Of a DNA stretch of 64,000 nt, positions 1-7,745 are shown in pieces. The position numbers were made by a program, and so were the translations under genes. The notes beneath the pieces were generated by a model. It worked only from the letters and a program-made list of their open reading frames with translations, was not told the origin of the DNA and did no database searches. The stretch covers positions 1-64,000 of the forward strand of contig JBGSJO010000118.1 in NCBI GenBank assembly GCA_041741895.1. The letters are read 5' to 3'. This DNA comes from Allopontixanthobacter sp041741895. Its GTDB lineage: Bacteria; Pseudomonadota; Alphaproteobacteria; Sphingomonadales; Sphingomonadaceae. Each line of letters opens with the position of its first letter. Positions within the stretch are counted from its first letter, which is position 1.

Positions 1-1
1 C

Positions 2-442
2 AGCGTTGCGGCCAAGGCGCGGATCGTGGCCGAGGACGAGCGCGAGACCACCGGCGCGCGCGCCTTGCTCAACCTTGGCCATACCTTCGGCCATGCGCTG
101 GAGGCGGAAACCGGTTTTTCGGACCGCTTGCTGCACGGGGAAGCGGTCGCGCTGGGCATGGTTCTGGCGGCCAGATATTCGGCGCGGCGTGGATTGTTGC
201 CGCATAGCGATGCAGCCAGAATTGCCGCCGCCGTCAGCGCCGCCGGTCTGCGCGCAGAGATTTCAGGCCTGGGCATCACCTGCAACCCGCGGGCTCTGAC
301 CGATCATATGCTGCACGACAAGAAGATGGAAGCAGGCACTCTTCCCTTCATTTTGCTGCGCAGCATCGGTGCAGCATTTCTCGACCGGGATGTCTCACTC
401 AGCGATGTGGCAGATTTTCTGGGGGAAGAATTGCAGCGATAG
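2..442 (+). CDS. aroB: 3-dehydroquinate synthase, C-terminal part
   Basis: Second enzyme of the shikimate pathway (DAHP to 3-dehydroquinate), cytosolic, NAD- and metal-dependent. Only the last 146 residues are present because the gene enters from the left edge. The conserved block GHTFGHALE (fragment residues 26-34) and a second histidine in LLHGEAVALGM (around residue 45) match the metal-binding histidines of the AroB family. The reading frame is open from the first bases of the window, so an internal ATG at 26 is not the true start. The stop is TAG at 440-442. The aroK partner usually found upstream would lie outside the window. Confidence 0.95.
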   Translation, partial: SVAAKARIVAEDERETTGARALLNLGHTFGHALEAETGFSDRLLHGEAVALGMVLAARYSARRGLLPHSDAARIAAAVSAAGLRAEISGLGITCNPRALTDHMLHDKKMEAGTLPFILLRSIGAAFLDRDVSLSDVADFLGEELQR

Positions 443-557
443 TGCTGACCAAAAATCTTGAAGGATTGCCTTTACATTCAACGCGATACCACTAGACATC
501 GATCTGCAGCACGCTATCGGACCTCAGCGGTTGCAATCGTAGATGGGGGATTTTGAA

Positions 558-1001
558 ATGCGAATTAGCCACATGATCGCTACTTTTTTTCTGTCAGCGG
601 CTGTTTGTACGACTTCGGCTTATGCTGCCGATCCAGAGATAGTCGCCCTGCCAACTGAATTGGAATATTCGGTAGCTGCGCAAACAGTTGACCCGGTCAT
701 TTCCAACCTGAAGGCGAGCAAATTTCAGGAAGCTGTCGATTTAGCTTTCGAGGCCAATCCGCTCGTCGGCAACATGAAATCCCAGATTTCGATACTCGTT
801 GGCCAGATTACCACTGTCTCGGAGATCTATGGTCCTATCCGGCAGTGTGAACTTGCCGAACGCAGCCATCTTGGTTCCCTTATGATCCGGCTAACCTATG
901 TCTGTCAGCACGAAAATTACCTGACCCGTTGGCATTTTAAAATCGCCAGGATAGCCAAGGGCAATACGATAATGTCCATGGATTTTGCTGACGCGAATTA
1001 G
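558..1001 (+). CDS. Small secreted protein of unknown function
   Basis: A 147-residue protein I do not recognise. The first ~23 residues (MRISHMIATFFLSAAVCTTSAYA) form a typical Sec signal peptide with an AYA-type cleavage site, so the mature ~124-residue protein should be periplasmic or exported. Mature cysteines are few (in RQCELAE and YVCQHE) and could form one disulfide. I chose the ATG at 558 because a G-rich Shine-Dalgarno-like stretch lies about 8 bases upstream; an in-frame ATG at 543 would put five charged residues before the signal. The gene is visibly more AT-rich than its neighbours, stands alone, and converges on pccA with only 4 bases between the stops. It may be recently acquired or fast-evolving. 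Confidence 0.65.
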   Translation: MRISHMIATFFLSAAVCTTSAYAADPEIVALPTELEYSVAAQTVDPVISNLKASKFQEAVDLAFEANPLVGNMKSQISILVGQITTVSEIYGPIRQCELAERSHLGSLMIRLTYVCQHENYLTRWHFKIARIAKGNTIMSMDFADAN

Positions 1002-1005
1002 CTGC

Positions 1006-3051
1006 CTATTCCATCTCCAGAATAACCGCATCCACCGCCAGGCTGTCGCCTTGTGCGGCGTTGATCGACAGCACCACGCCAACCTTTTCGGCGCGCAGGA
1101 TGTTTTCCATTTTCATCGCTTCCACAGTGGCGAGCGGCTGTCCGGGCTGGACTTCCTCACCAACTTCAACGTGCAGTTTCATCAACAGCCCGGGCATTGG
1201 GCAAATCAGGAACTTGCTCAAATCGGGCGGGATCTTTTCGATCATATAGCTGGCCAGATGCGCGATATGAGCTGGCAGGATGCGCAGCACATGTTTCGCG
1301 CCGCGCGTGGTGATCGCATAGCCGGTCCGGGTGGGGGCCAACTGGATGGTCAGCGGCTCCGCCTGCCCTGAGCCTGTCGAAGGGTCATCGACCTCGACAT
1401 CGACCATCACATCGCCCGGCGTATATTCTAGTCCCAGTTCGATCTGTACGCCGTCGACGGTAATCCCGTCTTCTTCCAGGCTGACCGCGTAATCCATGCC
1501 GTCCAGCGTCACCACCCAGTCACCCGGCGGCGGCGTGCGGCCGTTCAGCCGCTGGTCGATCCGCCGCGCGCGGTCCGCATCGGCGGTTGCAATCACGCCC
1601 GCGATTGCCGCAAGGCTGCGCTTGAAGTGGTCCGATGTGGCCGCGCCTTCGAACCCGTCAGGGTATTCCTCGGCGATGAAACCGGTGGTCAGATCGCCGC
1701 TGCGGAAACGTGGGTGCTGCATGATCGCGCTGAGGAAGTCGATATTGTGCCCCAACCCCTCGATCCGGAACGCATCGAGCGCCTGCACTTGTAAATCAGC
1801 GGCTCCATTACGCGTTTCGCTCCAAGTCACTAGCTTGGCGATCATCGGGTCGTAGAACATTGATACCTCGCCGCCTTCGAACACGCCGTCGTCAACGCGG
1901 ATACCGCCCACCCCGCGCCGGCCATTTGCGGCACCGTCATCGACCCAAGGTTGGACCGGCGGCTGGTAATGCACCAACCGCCCGGTGCTGGGCAGGAACC
2001 CGCGATAGGGGTCCTCGGCATAGACGCGGTTTTCGATCGCCCAGCCATCGATGATGACATCGTCCTGCGTCATCTCCAGCTTTTCGCCCGCCGCCACGCG
2101 GATCATCTGTTCGACCAGATCGACCCCGGTGATCGCCTCAGTCACCGGATGTTCTACCTGCAGGCGTGCATTCATTTCCAGGAAGTAGAAACTCTCCCCA
2201 CTCGGGTCCGCGCCGCTGACAATCAGCTCGATCGTGCCCGCGCTGTAATAGCCAACCGCCGCCGCCAGCGCGACGCATTGTTCGACCATTGCCTTGCGCA
2301 TTTTGGGCGTGACAAAGGGTGACGGCGCTTCCTCCACCACCGTCTGGTGGCGGCGCTGGATGCTGCATTCGCGCTCGGTTAGATATATGATGTTGCCGTA
2401 CTTATCGCCCAGGATCTGGTTTGCGATATGGCGCGGGTTGAGAATGAATTTCTCGATAAACACGCGGTCATCGCCAAAGCTGTTCAGTCCCTCGCGCTTG
2501 GTTGCCTCGAACCCTTCGCGCACGTCCTGTTCGCTGTAGGCCAGCCGCATGCCCTTGCCGCCCCCACCCGCGCTGGCCTTCATCATCACCGGGTATCCGA
2601 TTTCCTCCGAAATCCGCACCGCGTGCTCGGTATCGTCGATCTCGCCAACAAAGCCCGGCACTACGTTGACACCCGCTGCCAGCGCCAGTTTCTTGCTCTC
2701 GATCTTGTCGCCCATGGCCGCGATTGCGTTCACCGACGGGCCGATGAATTCGATTCCTTCCCTCGCAAGAGCCTCGGCAAAGCTGGTCCGTTCGGACAGG
2801 AAGCCGTAGCCTGGATGGACCGCCTCGGCCCCGGTTTGTTTGCACGCCGCAATGATCTTTTCCGGCACCAAATAGCTTTCCGACGCGGCGGATGGCCCGA
2901 TGTGCACCGCCTCATCCGCCATGTTCACAAACGGCGCGCGCGCGTCCGCATCGGAATAAACCGCCACGGTGCCGATCCCCATACGGCGCGCAGTCTTGAT
3001 GACCCGGCAAGCGATCTCGCCCCGGTTGGCGATGAGGATTTTTTTGAACAC
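1006..3051 (-). CDS. pccA: Propionyl-CoA carboxylase alpha subunit (biotin carboxylase/BCCP)
   Basis: Carboxylates biotin with ATP and bicarbonate for propionyl-CoA to methylmalonyl-CoA, together with PccB. The 681 residues show the N-terminal biotin-carboxylase fold (ILIANRGEIACRV at 6-18), the ATP-grasp glycine loop AGGGGKGM at 161-168, the NARLQVEHPVTE block near 300, a BT linker domain, and the BCCP domain with AMKM at 645-648 (biotin lysine K647). The start is GTG at 3051-3049, confirmed by the MFKKILIANRGEIA family start. The stop of a 54-aa gene directly abuts it. An unusual PSTGSGQAEP insertion near residue 556 is encoded by a repeat element. The other parts of the pathway lie upstream on the same strand. 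Confidence 0.95.
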   Translation of the reverse strand: MFKKILIANRGEIACRVIKTARRMGIGTVAVYSDADARAPFVNMADEAVHIGPSAASESYLVPEKIIAACKQTGAEAVHPGYGFLSERTSFAEALAREGIEFIGPSVNAIAAMGDKIESKKLALAAGVNVVPGFVGEIDDTEHAVRISEEIGYPVMMKASAGGGGKGMRLAYSEQDVREGFEATKREGLNSFGDDRVFIEKFILNPRHIANQILGDKYGNIIYLTERECSIQRRHQTVVEEAPSPFVTPKMRKAMVEQCVALAAAVGYYSAGTIELIVSGADPSGESFYFLEMNARLQVEHPVTEAITGVDLVEQMIRVAAGEKLEMTQDDVIIDGWAIENRVYAEDPYRGFLPSTGRLVHYQPPVQPWVDDGAANGRRGVGGIRVDDGVFEGGEVSMFYDPMIAKLVTWSETRNGAADLQVQALDAFRIEGLGHNIDFLSAIMQHPRFRSGDLTTGFIAEEYPDGFEGAATSDHFKRSLAAIAGVIATADADRARRIDQRLNGRTPPPGDWVVTLDGMDYAVSLEEDGITVDGVQIELGLEYTPGDVMVDVEVDDPSTGSGQAEPLTIQLAPTRTGYAITTRGAKHVLRILPAHIAHLASYMIEKIPPDLSKFLICPMPGLLMKLHVEVGEEVQPGQPLATVEAMKMENILRAEKVGVVLSINAAQGDSLAVDAVILEME
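1359..1384. repeat. REP-like element inside the pccA reading frame
   Basis: The stretch gcctgccctgagcctgtcga plus flanks matches the short extragenic repeat (CCTTCGACAGGCTCAGGGCAGG) common in sphingomonad genomes. Here it lies in frame inside pccA, encoding PSTGSGQA in the linker between the biotin-carboxylase and BCCP domains. A related degenerate copy occurs at 21267-21291. Confidence 0.6.
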
Positions 3052-3216
3052 TCAGGCGTCCTTTTCTGAATTTTCTGGCCCGGTCTGAGGGCTCTCAATT
3101 TTGTCGTCGCGATAACCGGCGCAGTCGCAGTTATCGCAAGTGCAATACATTTCGGGGTGCACTCCACCGTGATGGTAGCCAATAGGATGGCCGCAGTTGA
3201 GGCAGTCGCCGCTCAC
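3052..3216 (-). CDS. 54-aa cysteine-rich protein between bioB and pccA
   Basis: A short gene of 54 codons with a GTG start at 3216-3214 that overlaps the bioB stop (GTGA), and a TGA stop at 3054-3052 immediately before the pccA GTG. The protein begins VSGDCLNCGHPIGYHHGG and has six cysteines: a CxxC pair at 5/8 and a cluster CxCxxCxC at 25, 27, 30 and 32, with several histidines. This suggests a small zinc-ribbon or metal-binding fold. The C-terminal third is polar and probably disordered. Overlaps at both ends imply translational coupling in a bioB-small gene-pccA unit. Its position between biotin synthase and a biotinylated enzyme hints at a role linked to biotin or the Fe-S/metal supply of BioB, but the function is unknown. 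Confidence 0.75.
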   Translation of the reverse strand: MSGDCLNCGHPIGYHHGGVHPEMYCTCDNCDCAGYRDDKIESPQTGPENSEKDA

Positions 3217-4223
3217 TCCGCCGCCTCAACCACTCTGCAAGCCCGCATCGGCTCCTCCCCCGCCAGCGCCGTCAGCCCCAGCTTGACGAACAGCGCGGCG
3301 TCGCTGTCGTCGCCAGCATTCGGCGCGGTCAGCAATTTGTCGCCGGTGAAGATCGAGTTCGCGCCGGCGAGGAAGCACAGCGCCTGGGTTGCCTCGCTCA
3401 TGGACTCGCGGCCGGCGGAGAGGCGAACCATGCTCAGCGGCATGGTGATGCGGGCCACCGCGACCGTGCGAACGAATTCGATATCGTCGATCTTGGCCAT
3501 CGGGGTATCGGCCAGCATGTCGCCCAGCACGGTGCCCTTGACCGGCACCAGCGCGTTGACCGGCACGCTTTCGGGATGCTGCGGGAATGTGGCAAGCGTG
3601 TGAATGAAACCGACCCGGTCGGCGCGCGTTTCGCCCATGCCCACGATCCCGCCGCTGCACACGTTGATGCCGGAAGCGCGGACATTAGCCAGCGTATCGA
3701 GCCGCTCGTCCATTGTCCGCGTGGTGATGACCCGCTCGTAATATTCAGGGCTGCTGTCGATGTTGTGGTTGTAGTAATCGAGCCCCGCCTCGGCCAGCAT
3801 ATCCGCCTGTTTCGGCGTCAGCATCCCCAGCGTCATGCAGGTCTCCAGACCCATACCACGCACGCCCTTCACGATTTCGACAACCGCAGGCATGTCCCGG
3901 TCCTTGGGATTGCGCCACGCGGCACCCATGCAGAACCGCTGGCTGCCGTGGTCCTTCGCCTGCGCAGCGGATTGCAGCACTGCCTGCACATCCATCAGTT
4001 TGGTGGCTTCCACGCCGCTGTCGGCCTTCACCGATTGCGAGCAATAGCCGCAATCTTCCGGGCAACCGCCGGTCTTGATGCTGAGCAGGGTGCACAATTG
4101 CACCTGATCCGCCGGATGGTTTTCGCGGTGGATGGACGCGGCCTGGAACAGCAGCTCAGTGAACGGGAGGTCGAACAGCACGGCGATTTCGTCGCGGGTC
4201 CAGTCGGTGCGGATTTGGGTCAA
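3213..4223 (-). CDS. bioB: Biotin synthase
   Basis: Radical-SAM enzyme that inserts sulfur into dethiobiotin. The 336-residue protein has the cluster motif CPEDCGYC with cysteines at 54, 58 and 61 for the SAM-binding [4Fe-4S], the FCMGAAWRNP block, and the YYNHNIDSSPEYY and SGGIVGMGE blocks typical of BioB. The start is TTG at 4223-4221, overlapping the TGA of the upstream small membrane-protein gene (TTGA), with GAGAGA about 8 bases upstream. No in-frame ATG exists before it. Its position within the propionyl-CoA cluster makes sense because PccA needs biotin; no other bio genes are nearby. Confidence 0.95.
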   Translation of the reverse strand: MTQIRTDWTRDEIAVLFDLPFTELLFQAASIHRENHPADQVQLCTLLSIKTGGCPEDCGYCSQSVKADSGVEATKLMDVQAVLQSAAQAKDHGSQRFCMGAAWRNPKDRDMPAVVEIVKGVRGMGLETCMTLGMLTPKQADMLAEAGLDYYNHNIDSSPEYYERVITTRTMDERLDTLANVRASGINVCSGGIVGMGETRADRVGFIHTLATFPQHPESVPVNALVPVKGTVLGDMLADTPMAKIDDIEFVRTVAVARITMPLSMVRLSAGRESMSEATQALCFLAGANSIFTGDKLLTAPNAGDDSDAALFVKLGLTALAGEEPMRACRVVEAAE

Positions 4224-4456
4224 ATTTTGTCTCTCATGAAATATCTCAGAAGCAAGGCTCCACCGATCATTGCTGCGACCATCGAGCCTGGCCAGAGGAT
4301 AAGGCGCTGCCAGTTGGGTATACAGCTGTCAGAAGCGCGGTCTCCCAACACCGCCATTATCGCAAGGAACAAAACTACAATGGAAGAGATAAAAAAATAG
4401 ACCAAGCAGCTAAGTTTTTGGCCGAACGTGAGACTTGGCCGATTCGAAAAACTCAC
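4220..4456 (-). CDS. Small two-TM membrane protein upstream of bioB
   Basis: A 78-codon gene with a GTG start at 4456-4454 preceded by a strong GGAGGGGG Shine-Dalgarno about 5 bases upstream. The protein starts VSFSNRPSLTFGQKL, has one hydrophobic helix (~residues 17-38, LVYFFISSIVVLFLAIMAVL), a short polar loop with DSCIPNW, and a second helix (~51-71), ending RYFMRDKI. A longer ATG-started frame exists, but it would read through the repeat at 4471-4550 and into mcm, so the GTG start is preferred. The stop overlaps the TTG of bioB, implying translational coupling. I do not recognise the family. A transport or membrane-anchoring role is only a guess. Confidence 0.6.
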   Translation of the reverse strand: MSFSNRPSLTFGQKLSCLVYFFISSIVVLFLAIMAVLGDRASDSCIPNWQRLILWPGSMVAAMIGGALLLRYFMRDKI

Positions 4457-4470
4457 TCTGCCCCCTCCAT

Positions 4471-4550
4471 CGTCATTGCGAGCGTAGCGAAGCAATCCAT
4501 GGGTCTGCACCATGGATTGCCGCGTCGCCTGCGGCTCCTCGCAATGACGA
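4471..4550. repeat. Dyad repeat A (CGTCATTGCGAGC type)
   Basis: Two inverted arms, CGTCATTGCGAGCGTAGCGA and the reverse-complementary ctcctcgcaatgacg, enclose a second inverted pair, caatccatgg and ccatggattg. Together they form an 80-base palindromic element between mcm and the small membrane-protein gene. The type is widespread in alphaproteobacterial intergenic regions and can fold into a long hairpin in the transcript. Confidence 0.85.
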
Positions 4551-4562
4551 ATTTGGGTTTCA

Positions 4563-6719
4563 TCACCCCGCCGCCTCCAGCTCATCCCCGGCTGGCGGCA
4601 TATTATGGCCAAGCAAGCGCAACATATCCGCACCACATTCGACCACATTGCTGCCCGGGCCGTAGATGCCCTGCACCCCAGCCTCACGGAGGAAATCGTA
4701 ATCTTGCGGCGGGATCACGCCGCCAGCGACAACCTTGATATCGGCGCGGCCCGCCTCGCGCAGCAGGCGGACCAGTTCGGGGATCAGGGTCTTGTGCCCG
4801 GCGGCGAGACTGCTGGCGCCGATTGCATCGACGTCCTTTTCCAGCGCCATCGCGGCGGTTTCTTCCGGCGTCTGGAACAATGGCCCGGATACCACCTCGA
4901 AGCCCATATCGGTGAAGGCGCTGGCGATCACATTCGCGCCGCGGTCATGCCCGTCCTGGCCCATCTTGGCGACCATGATCTTCGGCTTGCGGCCAAGGCG
5001 GCGCTCCACCGCATTTACCCCATCCAGCACCTGCGCCCAGCGTTGGTCGAATTCGTATGCCGTCTTGTACACGCCCTTCACCGGGGTCGGCACGGTGTCA
5101 TAGCGGCCGAAAACCGCTTCCATCGCGGAGGATATCTCGCCGAGCGAAGCGCGCTGCCGCGCCGCGTCCACCGCGAGAGCGAGCAGATTACCGTCGCCCT
5201 TTGCGCCTTCGGTCAACGCCTTCAGCGCCGCCTGACACGCCGCCTCATTTCGTCCTGCGCGGTTCTTCTCGAGCCGCGCAATCTGGCCCTTGCGGACCGC
5301 GTGGTTGTCGATGTCGAGCGTGTCCATATGATCTTCGGTGCGAAGACGGTATTTGTTTACCCCGATGATTACGTCCTCGCCGCGGTCGACGCGGGTCTGC
5401 TTTGCGGCGGCGGCTTCCTCAATCCGCTGCTTGGGCATTCCCGAAGCGACCGCCTTGGTCATGCCTCCGGCAGCGTCCACCTCGGCCATCAATGCTTCGG
5501 CTTCCTCGACCAGTTTCGCGGTTAGCGCCTCGATATAATAGCTGCCGCCCAAAGGATCGACCACGTTGCAGATGCCGGTTTCTTCCTGCAGCACCAGCTG
5601 CGTGTTGCGCGCGATGCGGGCGCTAAAATCGGTCGGCAGCGCGATCGCTTCATCAAGCGCGTTGGTGTGGAGCGACTGGGTGCCGCCGAGCGTTGCGGCC
5701 ATGGCTTCCACCGTGGTGCGGATGACGTTGTTATAGGGGTCTTGTTCCTGCAAGCTGACACCCGAGGTCTGGCAATGCGTGCGCAGCATCTTGGATCGTT
5801 CGGACTTCGCGCCCAGATCGTCCATCACCTTGTACCACAGGGTGCGCGCCGCGCGCAGCTTGGCGATCTCCATGAAAAAATTCATGCCGATGCCGAAGAA
5901 GAACGAAAGCCGCCCGGCGAAGGCATCGATATCCAGCCCGGTGGCCATCGCCGATTTCACATATTCCTTGCCATCGGCAATGGTGAAGGCGAGTTCCTGC
6001 ACCGCAGTCGCCCCGGCTTCGTGCATGTGATAGCCGCTGATCGAGATGGAATTGAACTGCGGCATGTGGGCGCTGGTATAGGTAATGATGTCCGACACGA
6101 TCCGCATGCTTGGCGCAGGCGGATAGATGTAGGTGTTGCGGACCATGAATTCCTTCAGGATGTCGTTCTGGATAGTGCCCGACAATTTCTCGGGCCCAAC
6201 GCCCTGTTCTTCGGCCGCTACGATGTAGAACGCCAGGATCGGGATCACCGCACCGTTCATGGTCATGGAAACGGACATCGTATCGAGCGGGATCTGGTCG
6301 AACAGGATCTGCATATCCTCGACCGTATCGATCGCTACGCCCGCCTTTCCGACATCGCCGACCACGCGAGGGTGATCGCTGTCATAGCCGCGGTGGGTGG
6401 CCAGATCGAAGGCGACCGACAGGCCCTTCTGCCCCGCCGCCAGATTGCGGCGGTAGAAGGCGTTGCTTTCCTCTGCGGTGGAATAACCCGCATATTGCCG
6501 GATCGTCCATGGCCGACCGGCATACATCGTGGCCTTCACCCCGCGGGTGAACGGGGCAAAGCCCGGCAGGCCCGGTCCGTTCTGGGGATCTGGCGTATCT
6601 TCCGCATTGTACAGCGGTCGAATCGGGAACCCCTCCGGCGTGTTCCACGTCAGGTCGCGGCCCTTGACCTCCTTATCGGCGAGGGCTTTCCAATCGGAAA
6701 CAGTCGGTTTTTCAGTCAT
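4563..6719 (-). CDS. scpA: Methylmalonyl-CoA mutase
   Basis: Adenosylcobalamin enzyme converting methylmalonyl-CoA to succinyl-CoA, the last step of propionyl-CoA assimilation. The single chain of 718 residues contains the TIM-barrel catalytic part (for example the substrate-region motif RPWTIRQYAGYSTAEESN at 69-86) and a C-terminal B12-binding domain with DGHDRG near 589-594, where H591 is the lower cobalt ligand. The ATG at 6719 gives the usual family N-terminus. The length matches the one-subunit mutase of bacteria and mitochondria. It lies downstream of pccB, mce and an enoyl-CoA hydratase on the same strand, separated from them by dyad repeats. I saw no cobalamin riboswitch in the 103 bases upstream. 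Confidence 0.95.
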   Translation of the reverse strand: MTEKPTVSDWKALADKEVKGRDLTWNTPEGFPIRPLYNAEDTPDPQNGPGLPGFAPFTRGVKATMYAGRPWTIRQYAGYSTAEESNAFYRRNLAAGQKGLSVAFDLATHRGYDSDHPRVVGDVGKAGVAIDTVEDMQILFDQIPLDTMSVSMTMNGAVIPILAFYIVAAEEQGVGPEKLSGTIQNDILKEFMVRNTYIYPPAPSMRIVSDIITYTSAHMPQFNSISISGYHMHEAGATAVQELAFTIADGKEYVKSAMATGLDIDAFAGRLSFFFGIGMNFFMEIAKLRAARTLWYKVMDDLGAKSERSKMLRTHCQTSGVSLQEQDPYNNVIRTTVEAMAATLGGTQSLHTNALDEAIALPTDFSARIARNTQLVLQEETGICNVVDPLGGSYYIEALTAKLVEEAEALMAEVDAAGGMTKAVASGMPKQRIEEAAAAKQTRVDRGEDVIIGVNKYRLRTEDHMDTLDIDNHAVRKGQIARLEKNRAGRNEAACQAALKALTEGAKGDGNLLALAVDAARQRASLGEISSAMEAVFGRYDTVPTPVKGVYKTAYEFDQRWAQVLDGVNAVERRLGRKPKIMVAKMGQDGHDRGANVIASAFTDMGFEVVSGPLFQTPEETAAMALEKDVDAIGASSLAAGHKTLIPELVRLLREAGRADIKVVAGGVIPPQDYDFLREAGVQGIYGPGSNVVECGADMLRLLGHNMPPAGDELEAAG

Positions 6720-6739
6720 TGATATCCTGTAACCTGATT

Positions 6740-6817
6740 CGTCATCCCAGCGCAGGCTGGGATCGATTTCTACCTTGCGCTACCATTAGAGTGATCCTAG
6801 CCTGCGCTGGGATGACG
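6740..6817. repeat. Dyad repeat B (CGTCATCCCAGC type)
   Basis: Inverted arms cgtcatcccagcgcaggctg and cagcctgcgctgggatgacg-like (one base differs) are separated by about 30 bases. It fills the gap between the enoyl-CoA hydratase gene and mcm and would form a long hairpin in a shared transcript. Confidence 0.85.
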
Positions 6818-6822
6818 GGACG

Positions 6823-7605
6823 TCACTCGCCCTTGAACTCGGCTTTGCGCTTTTGCAGGAAGGACACAGCGCCTTCGATGGCATCCTTGCTGTCACCGGC
6901 TTTCCACTGGCCTTCCGCTTCATTGTGCAGCGCCCCGGCATAGCCCAATTCCAGCGCCTTCGCGATGTTCTGGCGCATTACCCCCAATGCGAGGGTCGGC
7001 CCCTTGGCCAGCCGCTGCGCCAACGCCTGTGCCTCGGCAAGCAAATCGGCATCCTCGACACACTTGTAGATCAGGCCCCATTCTGCCGCCTTGTCGGCCG
7101 GAATTTTCTCGCCCAGCAGCATCATTTCTGTGGCGCGGGCCTTGCCCACCAAGCGCGGCAGCATCCAGCTGGCACCGCCATCAGGAACCAGGCCGATGTT
7201 GACGAAGGCCTGCAGAAAATAGGCGCTCTTGCCGGCGATGGCGAAATCGCTTGCCAGCGCGATGGAGCATCCGATCCCGGCCGCCGGGCCATTGACCGCG
7301 GTGACAATCGGCACCGGGCAGCGGGCGAATTCCATCATCAGCGGGTTGTAGCTGTGGGTAAGCGAATCGTAAGCCCCGCGCCCGCCGCCAATCGACTGGT
7401 CGCCGCGCCCGGCCAAATCTGCGCCCGAACAGAACGCCCGGCCAGCGCCGGTAATCAAGATCGCCCGCGCCCCGCCCGGAGCCGCCAGCACATCGCGGAT
7501 TTCCACCGCCATGTCAGGCGGGCAAGCGTTCAAACGGTCGGGTCGGTTGAGGGTGATCGTGGTGACATCGTCCGCCGTTTCGACCAGGATGTGTTCGTAA
7601 GCCAT
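6823..7605 (-). CDS. Enoyl-CoA hydratase/isomerase family protein
   Basis: Crotonase-superfamily protein of 260 residues. It shows the N-terminal TITLNRPDRLNA block (15-26), the oxyanion-hole motifs GRAFCSGADL (around 55-64) and NGPAAGIGCSIALASD (around 104-119), and a C-terminal helical part ending KAEFKGE. The usual catalytic Glu pair of hydratases appears replaced: the region after GLVPDGG resembles PaaG-type isomerases (LVPDGGASWMLPRLVG), where an Asp is used. An isomerase or ring-opening role is therefore as likely as hydration. It sits between mce and mcm on the same strand, suggesting a role in feeding propionyl-CoA from odd-chain or branched substrates, but the substrate cannot be read from the sequence. 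Confidence 0.88.
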   Translation of the reverse strand: MAYEHILVETADDVTTITLNRPDRLNACPPDMAVEIRDVLAAPGGARAILITGAGRAFCSGADLAGRGDQSIGGGRGAYDSLTHSYNPLMMEFARCPVPIVTAVNGPAAGIGCSIALASDFAIAGKSAYFLQAFVNIGLVPDGGASWMLPRLVGKARATEMMLLGEKIPADKAAEWGLIYKCVEDADLLAEAQALAQRLAKGPTLALGVMRQNIAKALELGYAGALHNEAEGQWKAGDSKDAIEGAVSFLQKRKAEFKGE

Positions 7606-7629
7606 TTAATCTCCAAAACCCTCATTTAT

Positions 7630-7728
7630 GTCATCTCAGCGAAAGCTGGGATCGCTACCAATCAAACCCAACCGGGCAATCAGGTCCGGCCAAGCCCAAC
7701 CTGATCCCAGCTTTCGCTGGGATGACGC
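7630..7728. repeat. Dyad repeat C (CCCAGCGAAAGCTGGGAT type)
   Basis: Left arm gtcatctcagcgaaagctgg and right arm ccagctttcgctgggatgac are inverted copies, separated by about 50 bases that include gttgggctt/aagcccaac-like sub-repeats. It occupies the space between mce and the enoyl-CoA hydratase gene. It belongs to the same family as repeats D and E. Confidence 0.85.
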
Positions 7729-7745
7729 CAAATTATATGGCCGAG

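Noticed and set aside
4220..4687. 155-aa ATG-started version of the small membrane protein
   Set aside because: It would run through dyad repeat A and into mcm; the GTG at 4456 with GGAGGGGG is better supported.
6720..6822. Cobalamin riboswitch before methylmalonyl-CoA mutase
   Set aside because: The gap holds dyad repeat B only; no B12-box-like sequence was seen.
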